A stretch of 64,000 bases of DNA from Phycisphaerales bacterium (lineage in GTDB: Bacteria; Planctomycetota; Phycisphaerae; Sedimentisphaerales; UBA12454), in contig PLMU01000013.1 of NCBI GenBank assembly GCA_003142595.1, forward strand, positions 38,793-102,792. The letters run 5' to 3'. How positions within the stretch are numbered: the stretch's first letter is position 1; every line of letters starts with the position of its first letter. The notes beneath the pieces are model-generated. The model made no database searches, had not been told where the DNA came from, and saw nothing but the letters and a program-made list of their open reading frames with translations. A program made the position numbers and the translations under genes. Positions 56,552 to 63,445 of this stretch are shown one piece after another.

Positions 56552-57235
56552 TTATTTTTTCTCTTTTTCAGGTGCTGCACCGGCTTCTTCTTCACCTTCC
56601 TTCGGTTTTCTTTCTGTTATAACCTCAGGAGATACAGGCCCTTCAACTGCCACAGCTTCTGCCGCCACTGGTTCTTCGATAACCAAAGGTACATGGCAGG
56701 CAATCACAAGAACCTCAGACCCGGTCACAAGTTTGACACCTGCCGGCAGTACGATATCGCGGGCATAAATCGATTCGTCTATCTTCATTGCCTTTACCGA
56801 AACATCGATTGCTTCAGGTATCTCGGTAACTGTGCATTCCACTTCGAGTTGAGCCAGATGTTCTTCGAGAACTCCGCCTTCTGCCGCTCCCGCCGGGGCG
56901 CCCTTAAAGACCAGCGGCACCTGCACCTTGACTTTTTCGCTCAAATCAACTCTGATTAAATCTGTATGGATTATCCTTTTGCCGAGATAATCGTATTGGA
57001 CATCCTTAATCAGCAGTTTTTCTGCTTTCCCGTCGATTTCCACATCAAGCAGCCTTTTGCCGTGATGAATAATTTCCGTGAAATCGTGCTCGTTAAGCGC
57101 TACAGCCTGGGGCTCTTGTTTGTGGCCGTAAATTATGGCAGGTATTTTGCCATCCTTGCGGAGCTTTGCCGAACGTTTTTTACCTCGTTCCTGTCTTGTT
57201 TGGGCCTTTAAAATCAACTCTGCTTTCGATACCAT
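56552..57235 (-). CDS. rplY: Ribosomal protein L25 (CTC/TL5 type)
   Basis: 227 residues. N-terminal L25 domain (ERGKKRSAKLRKDGKIPAIIYG) plus the C-terminal CTC domain and an acidic/Ala-Glu-rich tail. Binds 5S rRNA. Lies between prs and pth, as in many bacteria. Confidence 0.94.
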   Translation of the reverse strand: MVSKAELILKAQTRQERGKKRSAKLRKDGKIPAIIYGHKQEPQAVALNEHDFTEIIHHGKRLLDVEIDGKAEKLLIKDVQYDYLGKRIIHTDLIRVDLSEKVKVQVPLVFKGAPAGAAEGGVLEEHLAQLEVECTVTEIPEAIDVSVKAMKIDESIYARDIVLPAGVKLVTGSEVLVIACHVPLVIEEPVAAEAVAVEGPVSPEVITERKPKEGEEEAGAAPEKEKK

Positions 57236-57262
57236 ACTTTTTTACCTCATCTTTTAATAAAA

Positions 57263-58210
57263 TTACGCAAACATTGCACTTATTGATTCGTTTTTATGTA
57301 TTCGCTTTATTGCTTCGCCCAGTATATCCGATACTGTCAGCACTTTTAGATTGATAAGTTTTTTTGTTTCCTGTTTTATCGGCACAGTATCTGTCACTAC
57401 AACTTCGTCAATAGGAGCTTTAGCGATATTTTCCGCTGCCTTGTCGCAGAACAGTCCGTGTGTCGCGCCGATAAATATTTTTTCTGCGCCTCGTTCCTTA
57501 AGCAGCTTGGCCGCGCTGCACATTGTGCCTGCGGTTGAAATCATATCGTCGCACATCAGGATATTTCTGCCCTTTACTTCGCCGATGATTTCTCCGCACT
57601 GGACTTCCCTGCCGCTTATTCGTCTTTTGTGAATTATAGCCAACTCTCCGTCAAGATGCTGAACATATCTTGCCGCCCTTTTTATATTTCCCACGTCAGG
57701 CGAAACTATTGTCAGGTTACTGATTTTTTTGCTCTTGAAATATTTTGTCAGCACAGGCTCGGCAAAAAGATGGTCCACTGGAATATCGAAAAATCCCTGC
57801 AATTGTGCCGCGTGCAAATCCATCGCCAGAACTCTGTCGGCACCTGCCGTAGTTATTAAATTTGACACCAGTTTTGCGGTTATCGGTGTTCTGCCTTCGT
57901 CTTTTCTGTCCTGTCGTGCGTAGCCGAAATATGGTATTACCGCCGTTACTCTGCTTGCGCTTGCGCGTTTAAGGCAATCGAGAAAAATCAAAAGCTCTAT
58001 TATATTGGTATCGACCGGTTCACAGCCCGATTGCACCACAAAACAATCCTTGCCGCGAACATCGTCTTCGCATTTTATTATTTTTTCGCCGTCCGGAAAC
58101 CGCTCTATTTTCGCCTGGCCGACCGGTACGTCCAGATATTTGCATATTTTTTCCGTAAGTTCCGGATTGCTTGAGCCGCTGAAAATCTTTATGTTATGAT
58201 TTAAAGTCAT
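57263..58210 (-). CDS. prs: Ribose-phosphate pyrophosphokinase
   Basis: 315 residues. IPYFGYARQDRKDEGRTPITAKLV, DLHAAQLQGFFDIPVDHL, and the PRPP-loop ILMCDDMISTAGTMC are all standard for class I. Makes PRPP, used by PyrE and purine synthesis in this window. Its start overlaps the glmU stop by 4 bases. Confidence 0.96.
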   Translation of the reverse strand: MTLNHNIKIFSGSSNPELTEKICKYLDVPVGQAKIERFPDGEKIIKCEDDVRGKDCFVVQSGCEPVDTNIIELLIFLDCLKRASASRVTAVIPYFGYARQDRKDEGRTPITAKLVSNLITTAGADRVLAMDLHAAQLQGFFDIPVDHLFAEPVLTKYFKSKKISNLTIVSPDVGNIKRAARYVQHLDGELAIIHKRRISGREVQCGEIIGEVKGRNILMCDDMISTAGTMCSAAKLLKERGAEKIFIGATHGLFCDKAAENIAKAPIDEVVVTDTVPIKQETKKLINLKVLTVSDILGEAIKRIHKNESISAMFA

Positions 58211-59244
58211 TTTTCAGCCCCTTTATTGTATCTTTGTTTAACGTCTTCGGAATTTACAACCGACCCTGCCTTTAAATGAATATTTTTTACTTCCGTAAAA
58301 ACGCCCAGGACTACTTTATCTTCAAGAACAGCGCCGTCTCTGAGGTATGCGAACGGCCCGACTCTGCAGTTTTGTCCGATTTTGACTTGTCCGTGGATGT
58401 ATGTGAACGGCTCAATTACAGAATCCTGTCCGATTTGAGTGCGGGCATCAATCCACGTATTTGGCGGGTCGACAATTGTTACTCCCGATTTCATAAAACC
58501 TTCCTGAATCCTTCGCTGCATAATCTTGCCTGCCTCGCTGAGATGCTGGCGGCTGTTTACGCCTATCGCGTCTTCGGCGGCTACTGCCGTCACTGCCACA
58601 ACTTTATGCCCGGCCTTTATTATCAAATGCAGCGCATCGGTCAGATAGTATTCTTTTTTTACATTGTCAGGCTTTATTTTATCCAGCGCCTCGAACAATA
58701 TTTTATTTTTGAAGCAGTAATAGCTTGGATTTACCTCTTTGATAGTTTTCTGCTGTCCTGTGCAGTCGCCCTCTTCGACGATGCCCTGAATGTTGCCATA
58801 GCTGTCGCGGATAATTCTGCCGTAGCCGGTCGGCTCATCGAGAATTGCTGTCGCCAGAGTTGCTGCGGAAGTTTCTTTTTGATGTTTTTCGATAAGTGTT
58901 TTTACTATTTCGCCTCGAATCAGCGGCATATCTCCGCAGATAACCAGTGTATCGCCGGTGAAGTCTGCCAGATATTTTTTGCAGCACAATACCGCGTGAC
59001 CGGTTCCTTTTTGTTCTTTTTGTTCTACCCAGACAATCTTTTTATCATCTTTGAAATATTCGATTACCTGTTCTTTGCCGTAGCCGACAATAATATACAG
59101 TTTTTGGACACCTGCCTGCCTGCACGCATCGATTACATAGGCCAGCATCGGTCTGCCGCAGACTTCGTGCAGAACTTTCGGCAGCTTTGTATTCATTCTG
59201 CTGCTTATTCCCGCCGCCAATATTATCGCTACTTTTTCAGACAT
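58207..59244 (-). CDS. glmU: N-acetylglucosamine-1-phosphate uridyltransferase (short GlmU)
   Basis: 345 residues against the usual about 455. The uridyltransferase domain (residues 1-230) is intact: ILAAGISSRMNTKLPKVLHEVCG, QKGTGHAV and CGDMPLI. A beta-helix begins near residue 250 (TWIDARTQIGQDSVI) but stops after GPFAYLRDGAVLEDKVVLGVFTEVKN and a short tail. The part with the acetyltransferase active site (catalytic His and CoA site) is missing. Another enzyme must acetylate glucosamine-1-phosphate. The stop overlaps prs, so the truncation is stable in this genome. Confidence 0.88.
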   Translation of the reverse strand: MSEKVAIILAAGISSRMNTKLPKVLHEVCGRPMLAYVIDACRQAGVQKLYIIVGYGKEQVIEYFKDDKKIVWVEQKEQKGTGHAVLCCKKYLADFTGDTLVICGDMPLIRGEIVKTLIEKHQKETSAATLATAILDEPTGYGRIIRDSYGNIQGIVEEGDCTGQQKTIKEVNPSYYCFKNKILFEALDKIKPDNVKKEYYLTDALHLIIKAGHKVVAVTAVAAEDAIGVNSRQHLSEAGKIMQRRIQEGFMKSGVTIVDPPNTWIDARTQIGQDSVIEPFTYIHGQVKIGQNCRVGPFAYLRDGAVLEDKVVLGVFTEVKNIHLKAGSVVNSEDVKQRYNKGAEK

Positions 59245-59289
59245 AATTACTCTTTTTTATATTCTATTCTTTATTATTACTTTTTAAAA

Positions 59290-59361
59290 CTACCCGGCCT
59301 GGACTCGAACCAGGAATGGAGGTACCAAAAACCTCTGTGTTACCAATTACACCACCGGGTA
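59290..59361 (-). tRNA. trnQ: tRNA-Gln (anticodon UUG)
   Basis: 72 nt on the minus strand: acceptor TACCCGG / CCGGGTA plus G73, D-arm GTGT/ACAC, anticodon arm GAGGT TTTTGGT ACCTC with anticodon UUG, and T-arm CCTGG TTCGAGT CCAGG. Reads CAA. CCA is not encoded. Lies just upstream of glmU with no terminator between. Confidence 0.95.
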
Positions 59362-59474
59362 TAAGTCCTTATAAACTGGATAATTAAGATTAAAACTGAA
59401 TATTTGCGCAAAAAGGAACATTAAATGTCCACATTTTATATCTTAATTACAAAATTTTCAATTTTAATAGCTTT

Positions 59475-59597
59475 CACGGTTGTCCGTTACTGGTTCGGAC
59501 CGATTTGTCCTGTCGGAGGCTTGAACCGGCTATGCCGTGATACTGCCGGCCCCACATTCCTATTGCTACCCCGTTCGACAGGAACTTGGGCGGTAGT
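59475..59597 (+). ncRNA. Structured RNA candidate, unknown class
   Basis: Two adjacent hairpins. First: CACGG (59475) with CCGTG (59535), enclosing GGTTC (59492) with GAACC (59523), enclosing CCGA (59500) with TCGG (59513). Second: ACTGCC with GGTAGT (59542, 59592) and GCCC with GGGC (59549, 59588), enclosing TTCCT with AGGAA. In addition TCCTGTCG (59508-59515) and CGACAGGA (59576-59583) are exact complements, so a loop-loop pseudoknot or alternative fold is possible. No ORF covers it. I could not match it to 6S, SRP, RNase P or a riboswitch; the strand is not certain. Confidence 0.35.
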
Positions 59598-59732
59598 GTA
59601 CTAAATCAATATCGGCAAAGCAAGCTTTTTTCCTGTAATAAATATGGCGTTTTCAATACTGATAATGAGGATTTAAAACAAAAAAGAAAAATGTAATCTG
59701 AAAAAATCTTTCCAACAAATACCGCTGTCTCA

Positions 59733-59764
59733 AAGATTTTCGGAATTATGCACTTGGCAAAGCA
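59733..59764 (+). repeat. Left inverted repeat
   Basis: AAGATTTTCGGAATTATGCA followed by CTTGGCAAAGCA; matches the right repeat in inverse orientation at 27 of 32 positions. Confidence 0.5.
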
Positions 59765-59777
59765 AAGGAGTAATTAT

Positions 59778-59927
59778 ATGATATTGGCGATATGGTTAGA
59801 CGATTTATCAGGGAAGAATTATGGCGAGGACTATGTTCCTCTTATAACGGTATCGCTCTTTGGCTTGGCGGTGCTTTTAACTTGCTTTGCTGGCTATTGC
59901 CGAAACTTAATCTGGGGGACAAAATGA
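59778..59927 (+). CDS. Small membrane protein (49 residues)
   Basis: ATG at 59778 with AAAGGAG 7 bases upstream, stop TGA at 59925-59927 overlapping the next ATG (ATGA). The sequence (MILAIWLDDLSGKNYGED...) has one hydrophobic helix from about residue 20 to 40. Function unknown. The strong ribosome-binding site and coupling to the next gene support it as real. It lies just inside the left inverted repeat. It is shorter than most gene-finding thresholds. Confidence 0.6.
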   Translation: MILAIWLDDLSGKNYGEDYVPLITVSLFGLAVLLTCFAGYCRNLIWGTK

Positions 59928-60496
59928 ACACAATAATTATGTCCATTTCTTTCCCTTATCGTTTAATTATTACACTTGTTTTTGTCCTTATCAGCATATT
60001 AATCACTTGGTATTCATCATATAAAAAACATCAAAAAAAGTCTTTCTTTGAAAAAAATGTCAGTATTATTATTAAGAGCTTAGAAAACAATATAAATAAA
60101 CTGGAAGAATGGTCTGAATATATAAAAAACACCAAGAGATACGCCTTTCAGATGTTAAGAAAGGCAATTTACGATGAAATACTGCCCACTATTGGTTCTA
60201 CTGGTCGAAAATCAAAAACCAATAGAACGATGGACGACTCTATTACAAGCATACTGTTGATTTTGAAGGACTCTAAGCCTATTACCGCCAATGAGATTCG
60301 GGTGCTATATGAGAGTATCAAACAACAGATAATTGACACTGGTTGCACGTGTCCCCAAGACTTGGAAGAAGAACCTGAACAGGCAAAACTAATAATATCT
60401 CCTTGTATAAGAGTGTTGGGACTAAAGAACAGTATGGGAAAATTGGCCGCAGATTTACAGGATTGTGTAGAAATAGCCAGAGAAGAAAGTAAATAG
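59924..60496 (+). CDS. Hypothetical membrane-anchored protein (190 residues)
   Basis: Starts at the ATG overlapping the stop of the 49-codon gene. A longer in-frame start at 59792 exists but has no ribosome-binding site and would ignore the coupled pair. One N-terminal helix (about residue 10-30) then a soluble, helical and Lys/Glu-rich region, with ILPTIGSTGRKSKTNR and CTCPQDLEEEPEQAK in the second half. No family recognised. The transposase starts 4 bp after its stop, so the three genes look like one operon. Confidence 0.55.
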   Translation: MNTIIMSISFPYRLIITLVFVLISILITWYSSYKKHQKKSFFEKNVSIIIKSLENNINKLEEWSEYIKNTKRYAFQMLRKAIYDEILPTIGSTGRKSKTNRTMDDSITSILLILKDSKPITANEIRVLYESIKQQIIDTGCTCPQDLEEEPEQAKLIISPCIRVLGLKNSMGKLAADLQDCVEIAREESK

Positions 60497-60500
60497 ACTT

Positions 60501-61455
60501 ATGAAATTTATACCACCAAAATTTGATAAACTAAACGAAATGGCCTCAATAGATGTTGGCCGATTAACGGAAAATGAGGCAAGAACAATACTTGAAAATA
60601 TCCGTTGGCCTAACGGCATTGCTTGTCCCCATTGTGGCGGTATAAATATAACAAGAATAACCGCTAAATCTGATAAGATTAGAGACGGCCTAATACAATG
60701 CAATGACTGCCGCAAGCAGTTTACGGTAACAGTCGGAACAATAATGCAGGGTTCTCATATAACGCTTAGGCAATGGGTTCAGGCTTTTTATGCAATGTGC
60801 AGTAGTAAAAAAGGCGTATCGGCTTTGCAGTTGCAAAGAAACTTAGGATTGCATTCTTATAAATCAGCGTGGTATTTATGCCATAGAATAAGAGAAGCAA
60901 TGAGACAAGAGCCTACGGCAAATATGCTCAAAGGCATAGTAGAGGTTGATGAAACGTATGTCGGTGGCAGGCCAAGAAGGGACGGCACGGCTCACATAAG
61001 GGGACGCGGAACAAAAAAGACTCCGGTGCTTGCTATTGTCCAAAGAGACGGAAAAGTAGTATCGAAGCCGATAGGCGTTGTAAACCATAAGACTTTAAAA
61101 TCCGCTATCAAGGCAGTCGTAAGCAAGCAATCGACAATTATGACGGATGAATGTAGTAGCTACCACGGAATTAGGAAAGAGCTTTGAGGGCGGCCATAAA
61201 ACAGTTAATCATTCATACGGAGAATACGCCTATCACGATATAACAACAAATACGGTGGAGAGTTATTTTGCCCTATTAAAAAGAGGCGTTCAGGGCGTTT
61301 TTCATCATATCTCTAAGAAGCATTTACATAGATATTGCGACGAATTTGCCTGTCGTTGGAACAATAGAAAAGTAACTGACGGCGAAAGAGCCGTTAATGC
61401 CATAAAAGGCATAGAAGGCAAAAGTTTGCCATACAAAAAAATCATTGCTATTTAA
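60501..61455 (+). pseudogene. IS1595-family (ISXO2-like) transposase, frameshifted
   Basis: Reconstructed 317 residues. N-terminal zinc ribbon CPHCGG ... CNDCRKQF, then GTIMQGSHITLRQWVQAFY, VEVDETYVGG (first catalytic Asp), TDECSSY (second Asp) and NTVESYFALLKRGVQGVF plus CRWNNRK of the C-part. The reading frame ends at 61187 and resumes at 61147-61455 in another frame; an extra base in GGAATTAGGAAAG near 61171-61180 explains it. Either a dead copy, a programmed shift or a sequence error. Confidence 0.8.
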
Positions 61456-61494
61456 AAAGTCAATAACGCAGAGCTACGCACTCCCTTAATAAGC

Positions 61495-61523
61495 TTGCAA
61501 AAGAGCCAAAAAAGCCCTATAAT
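61495..61523 (+). promoter_or_regulatory. Strong sigma70-type promoter for the tRNA
   Basis: TTGCAA (61495-61500), exactly 17 bases, TATAAT (61518-61523), and the tRNA begins 9 bases later at 61533. Near-consensus. Confidence 0.75.
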
Positions 61524-61532
61524 AACTAATAT

Positions 61533-61606
61533 CGTGCCGTAGCTCAACTGGACAGAGCGCGCGTCCACTAAACGCTAGGTTCAGGGTTCGAGTCCCTGCG
61601 GCACGA
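61533..61606 (+). tRNA. tRNA with non-canonical anticodon loop (apparent ACT anticodon, C33)
   Basis: 74 nt fold cleanly: acceptor CGTGCCG / CGGCACG plus A73, D-arm GCTC/GAGC with GG in the loop, T-arm CAGGG TTCGAGT CCCTG, variable loop AGGTT. The anticodon arm CGCGT / ACGCT has a C-T mismatch at 27-43, and the loop is C C A C T A A: position 33 is C, not the near-invariant U, and the anticodon would be ACT. A37-A38 and anticodon position 36 = T suggest an Arg(AGR)/Ser(AGY)-type ancestor; the short variable loop rules out a normal Ser tRNA. CCA is not encoded. It may be a degraded or mobile tRNA. Confidence 0.6.
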
Positions 61607-61667
61607 GCTTTTTATGAATTTTTTATTTTTTTATTGCATTTTAGCCCTAAATATCCGATAATCTTTA

Positions 61668-61749
61668 TAGTGGACGCGCGGGCTAAGTAGCCCCGAACTC
61701 AAAGGGATGCAAGCGGCACGAAAGGGAGTCGCTTGTGTCCCCCTTTTTT
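61668..61749 (+). ncRNA. Structured element with antisense copy of tRNA anticodon arm, ending in T-run
   Basis: TAGTGGACGCGCG (61668-61680) is the exact complement of tRNA bases 61558-61570 (anticodon arm). GGAC (61672) can pair with GTCC (61737), GGGCT with AGCCC (61680-61693) and GCAAGCG with CGCTTGT (61709, 61730); the last two right-hand strands are contiguous. CCCTTTTTT follows, so it can act as a terminator. The word GCGGCACGA is also shared with the tRNA 3' end. It is downstream on the same strand as the tRNA. Confidence 0.45.
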
Positions 61750-61764
61750 ATGACCCCAAATCAA

Positions 61765-61796
61765 TGCTTTGCCAAAGGTATAATTCCGAAGATTTT
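61765..61796 (-). repeat. Right inverted repeat
   Basis: On the minus strand AAAATCTTCGGAATTATACC then TTTGGCAAAGCA; matches the left repeat at 27 of 32 bases. Part of a larger hairpin (61774-61814). Confidence 0.5.
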
Positions 61797-61814
61797 CGGA
61801 AAGTTCATACCTTT
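61774..61814. promoter_or_regulatory. Large hairpin upstream of rmlA
   Basis: AAAGGTAT (61774) pairs with ATACCTTT (61807) and TTCCGAA (61784) with TTCGGAA (61795). 40 bp hairpin that contains the right inverted repeat. It could terminate upstream transcripts or be an operator for the rml operon. Confidence 0.45.
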
Positions 61815-61880
61815 AATTGACTTATGGCTTAAATTTAGGTAGAATCCCGTCAAATTCGCCTTTTTATATAGGAGAAGTTT

Positions 61881-62606
61881 ATGGACATTAAAGGTGTGAT
61901 TCTCGCCGGAGGAACTGGCTCGCGTCTGATGCCACTGACAAAGGTTACAAACAAGCACCTCCTGGCTGTTGGCCAAAAGCCTATGATTTACTACCCCGTA
62001 GAAAAACTTGTCTCTGCCGGAATTGAGGAAATTCTTATTGTTACCGGCGTTGACCACATGGGCGATGTGGTAAACCTGCTCGGTTCAGGAAAGAATTTTA
62101 ACTGTCGTTTTACCTACAAAGTCCAGGACGCCGCCGGCGGAATCGCCCAGGCTCTTGCCCTTGCCGAAGGTTTCGCAAACAACGGCGGTATTGTCTCAAT
62201 TCTCGGCGACAACATTTTCAAGGCCTCATTAAAATCTTATCTGCAAAAATTTATCGCTCAGAAAAAAGGCGCAAGAGTCCTGCTCAAACAGGTCGAAAGC
62301 CCTCAGCGTTTTGGTGTTGCCGAAATATCGAAGAATAAAGTTACAAAAATCGTCGAAAAGCCGAAAAAACCGAAAACAAATTATGCTGTAACCGGCATTT
62401 ATTTTTACGACAACGCGGTTTTCGATATTATTAAAACGCTCAAGCCTTCCGGCCGCGGCGAACTCGAAATCACCGACGTCAACAATGCTTATATCCATCG
62501 CAAACAGCTTGAATACGATATTCTTCCCGGCTGGTGGACCGATGCAGGCACATTCGAATCGCTTAATACGGCAAATGAACTGGTTACTAACGAGCCGCCT
62601 GAATGA
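61881..62606 (+). CDS. rmlA: Glucose-1-phosphate thymidylyltransferase (short RmlA)
   Basis: 241 residues versus about 290, with GGAG 7 bases before the ATG. GVILAGGTGSRLMPLTKVTNKHLL and GDNIF (metal Asp), then VEKPKKP and GRGELEITDVNNAYI match the RmlA core; the C-terminal allosteric helices are missing. Makes dTDP-glucose. Coupled to rmlD by ATGA overlap (62603). Confidence 0.93.
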   Translation: MDIKGVILAGGTGSRLMPLTKVTNKHLLAVGQKPMIYYPVEKLVSAGIEEILIVTGVDHMGDVVNLLGSGKNFNCRFTYKVQDAAGGIAQALALAEGFANNGGIVSILGDNIFKASLKSYLQKFIAQKKGARVLLKQVESPQRFGVAEISKNKVTKIVEKPKKPKTNYAVTGIYFYDNAVFDIIKTLKPSGRGELEITDVNNAYIHRKQLEYDILPGWWTDAGTFESLNTANELVTNEPPE

Positions 62607-63445
62607 TACGCAGCAGTGAAAAAATCGTCCTCCTCGGCGCAAAGGGAATGCTCGGCTCGGAAGTTTCTTCTTTACTTGCCAATGATAACATTATCGCTCT
62701 TGACCTGCCCGAATTTGATATCACAAATAAAAATCAGCTTGAAAAAGCTATTCAAGATGCAGGTATTGTCATTAATTGCGCCGCATATACGGATGTCGAA
62801 AAATCCGAAAGCCAGACAGATTTGGCCTTTAAGGTTAACGCGGAGGCAGTCGGCAATCTCGGCGAGATTGCCCGAAGAAACAATACTTATGTTATTCACA
62901 TAGGTACTGATTTTGTCTTTGACGGCAAAAAAGAATCGCCTTATATCGAAACCGACCGCACTAATCCAATAAATGCCTACGGCAAAAGCAAACTTCAGGG
63001 CGAATTGCTTTTAGCTGAAAAACATAATTTTTACTCTATTATTCGCGTCCAGTGGACCTATGGAAAAAACGGCAATAATTTTATTTCCAAACTTGTTTCT
63101 CTTGCCCGCCAAAAAGACAGCCTTAAAGTCGTTGACGACCAGTTCGGTTCTCCGACATGGACTCACGAAGTTGCAAAAGTCATTTGTGAATTCACCGCAA
63201 AAAAACCACAGGGCCTTTTCCACTTTGCCGCGGCAGGTTTTACAAGCCGATACGAAATGGCGAAATTCGTCTTTGAAAAGCTTAATATAAATACTGAATT
63301 AGTTCCCTGCAAGTCGAGCGAATTTAAAACCGCCGCAACCAGACCTTTAAACAGCAGATTCTGCTGTGATAAAATAAAGCCTTTGCTTGACAAACCAATC
63401 GAGTTATGGCAAAAATCCATTGAAAGGTTTTTAAAGACTCTATGA
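62603..63445 (+). CDS. rmlD: dTDP-4-dehydrorhamnose reductase
   Basis: 280 residues. LLGAKGMLGSEVSSLL for NADPH, HIGTDFVFDGKKESPYIETD and YGKSKLQGE (catalytic Tyr-x3-Lys) are present. Last step of dTDP-L-rhamnose synthesis. Starts with ATGA overlap on rmlA and overlaps the rmlB start in the same way. rmlC is not between them; it may follow rmlB outside the window. Confidence 0.94.
   Translation: MIRSSEKIVLLGAKGMLGSEVSSLLANDNIIALDLPEFDITNKNQLEKAIQDAGIVINCAAYTDVEKSESQTDLAFKVNAEAVGNLGEIARRNNTYVIHIGTDFVFDGKKESPYIETDRTNPINAYGKSKLQGELLLAEKHNFYSIIRVQWTYGKNGNNFISKLVSLARQKDSLKVVDDQFGSPTWTHEVAKVICEFTAKKPQGLFHFAAAGFTSRYEMAKFVFEKLNINTELVPCKSSEFKTAATRPLNSRFCCDKIKPLLDKPIELWQKSIERFLKTL

Larger units (their letters stand above)
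59362..59777. other. 416-bp intergenic region upstream of tRNA-Gln and the transposon-like segment
   Basis: No ORF. Contains AT-rich sequence, a strongly base-paired segment at 59475-59597 (separate entry) and the left inverted repeat of the transposon-like element from about 59733. The stretch 59600-59730 has no clear signal beyond a short AAAGC/GCTTT plus T-run near 59625-59640. Confidence 0.5.
59733..61796 (+). mobile_element. Transposon-like segment with ~32-bp imperfect inverted repeats
   Basis: Left end (59733-59764) and right end (61765-61796) are inverted repeats matching at 27 of 32 bases, with core TTCGGAATTAT and TTGGCAAAGCA. Between them are a 49-codon and a 190-codon membrane-protein gene, an IS1595-type transposase with a frameshift, an unusual tRNA and a structured element. 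An IS1595 element alone is normally about 1 kb, so about 1 kb is passenger. No clear target-site duplication was found, so exact ends are unproven. Confidence 0.5.

Noticed and set aside
58276..59364. Long plus-strand ORF of about 362 codons over glmU and the tRNA-Gln
   Set aside because: Antisense shadow of glmU; its end runs over the tRNA and the translation has no recognisable motifs.
61533..61606. Amber suppressor tRNA with CTA anticodon
   Set aside because: CTA is present in the loop but not in the anticodon register; the proper 5-bp stem places ACT at 34-36.
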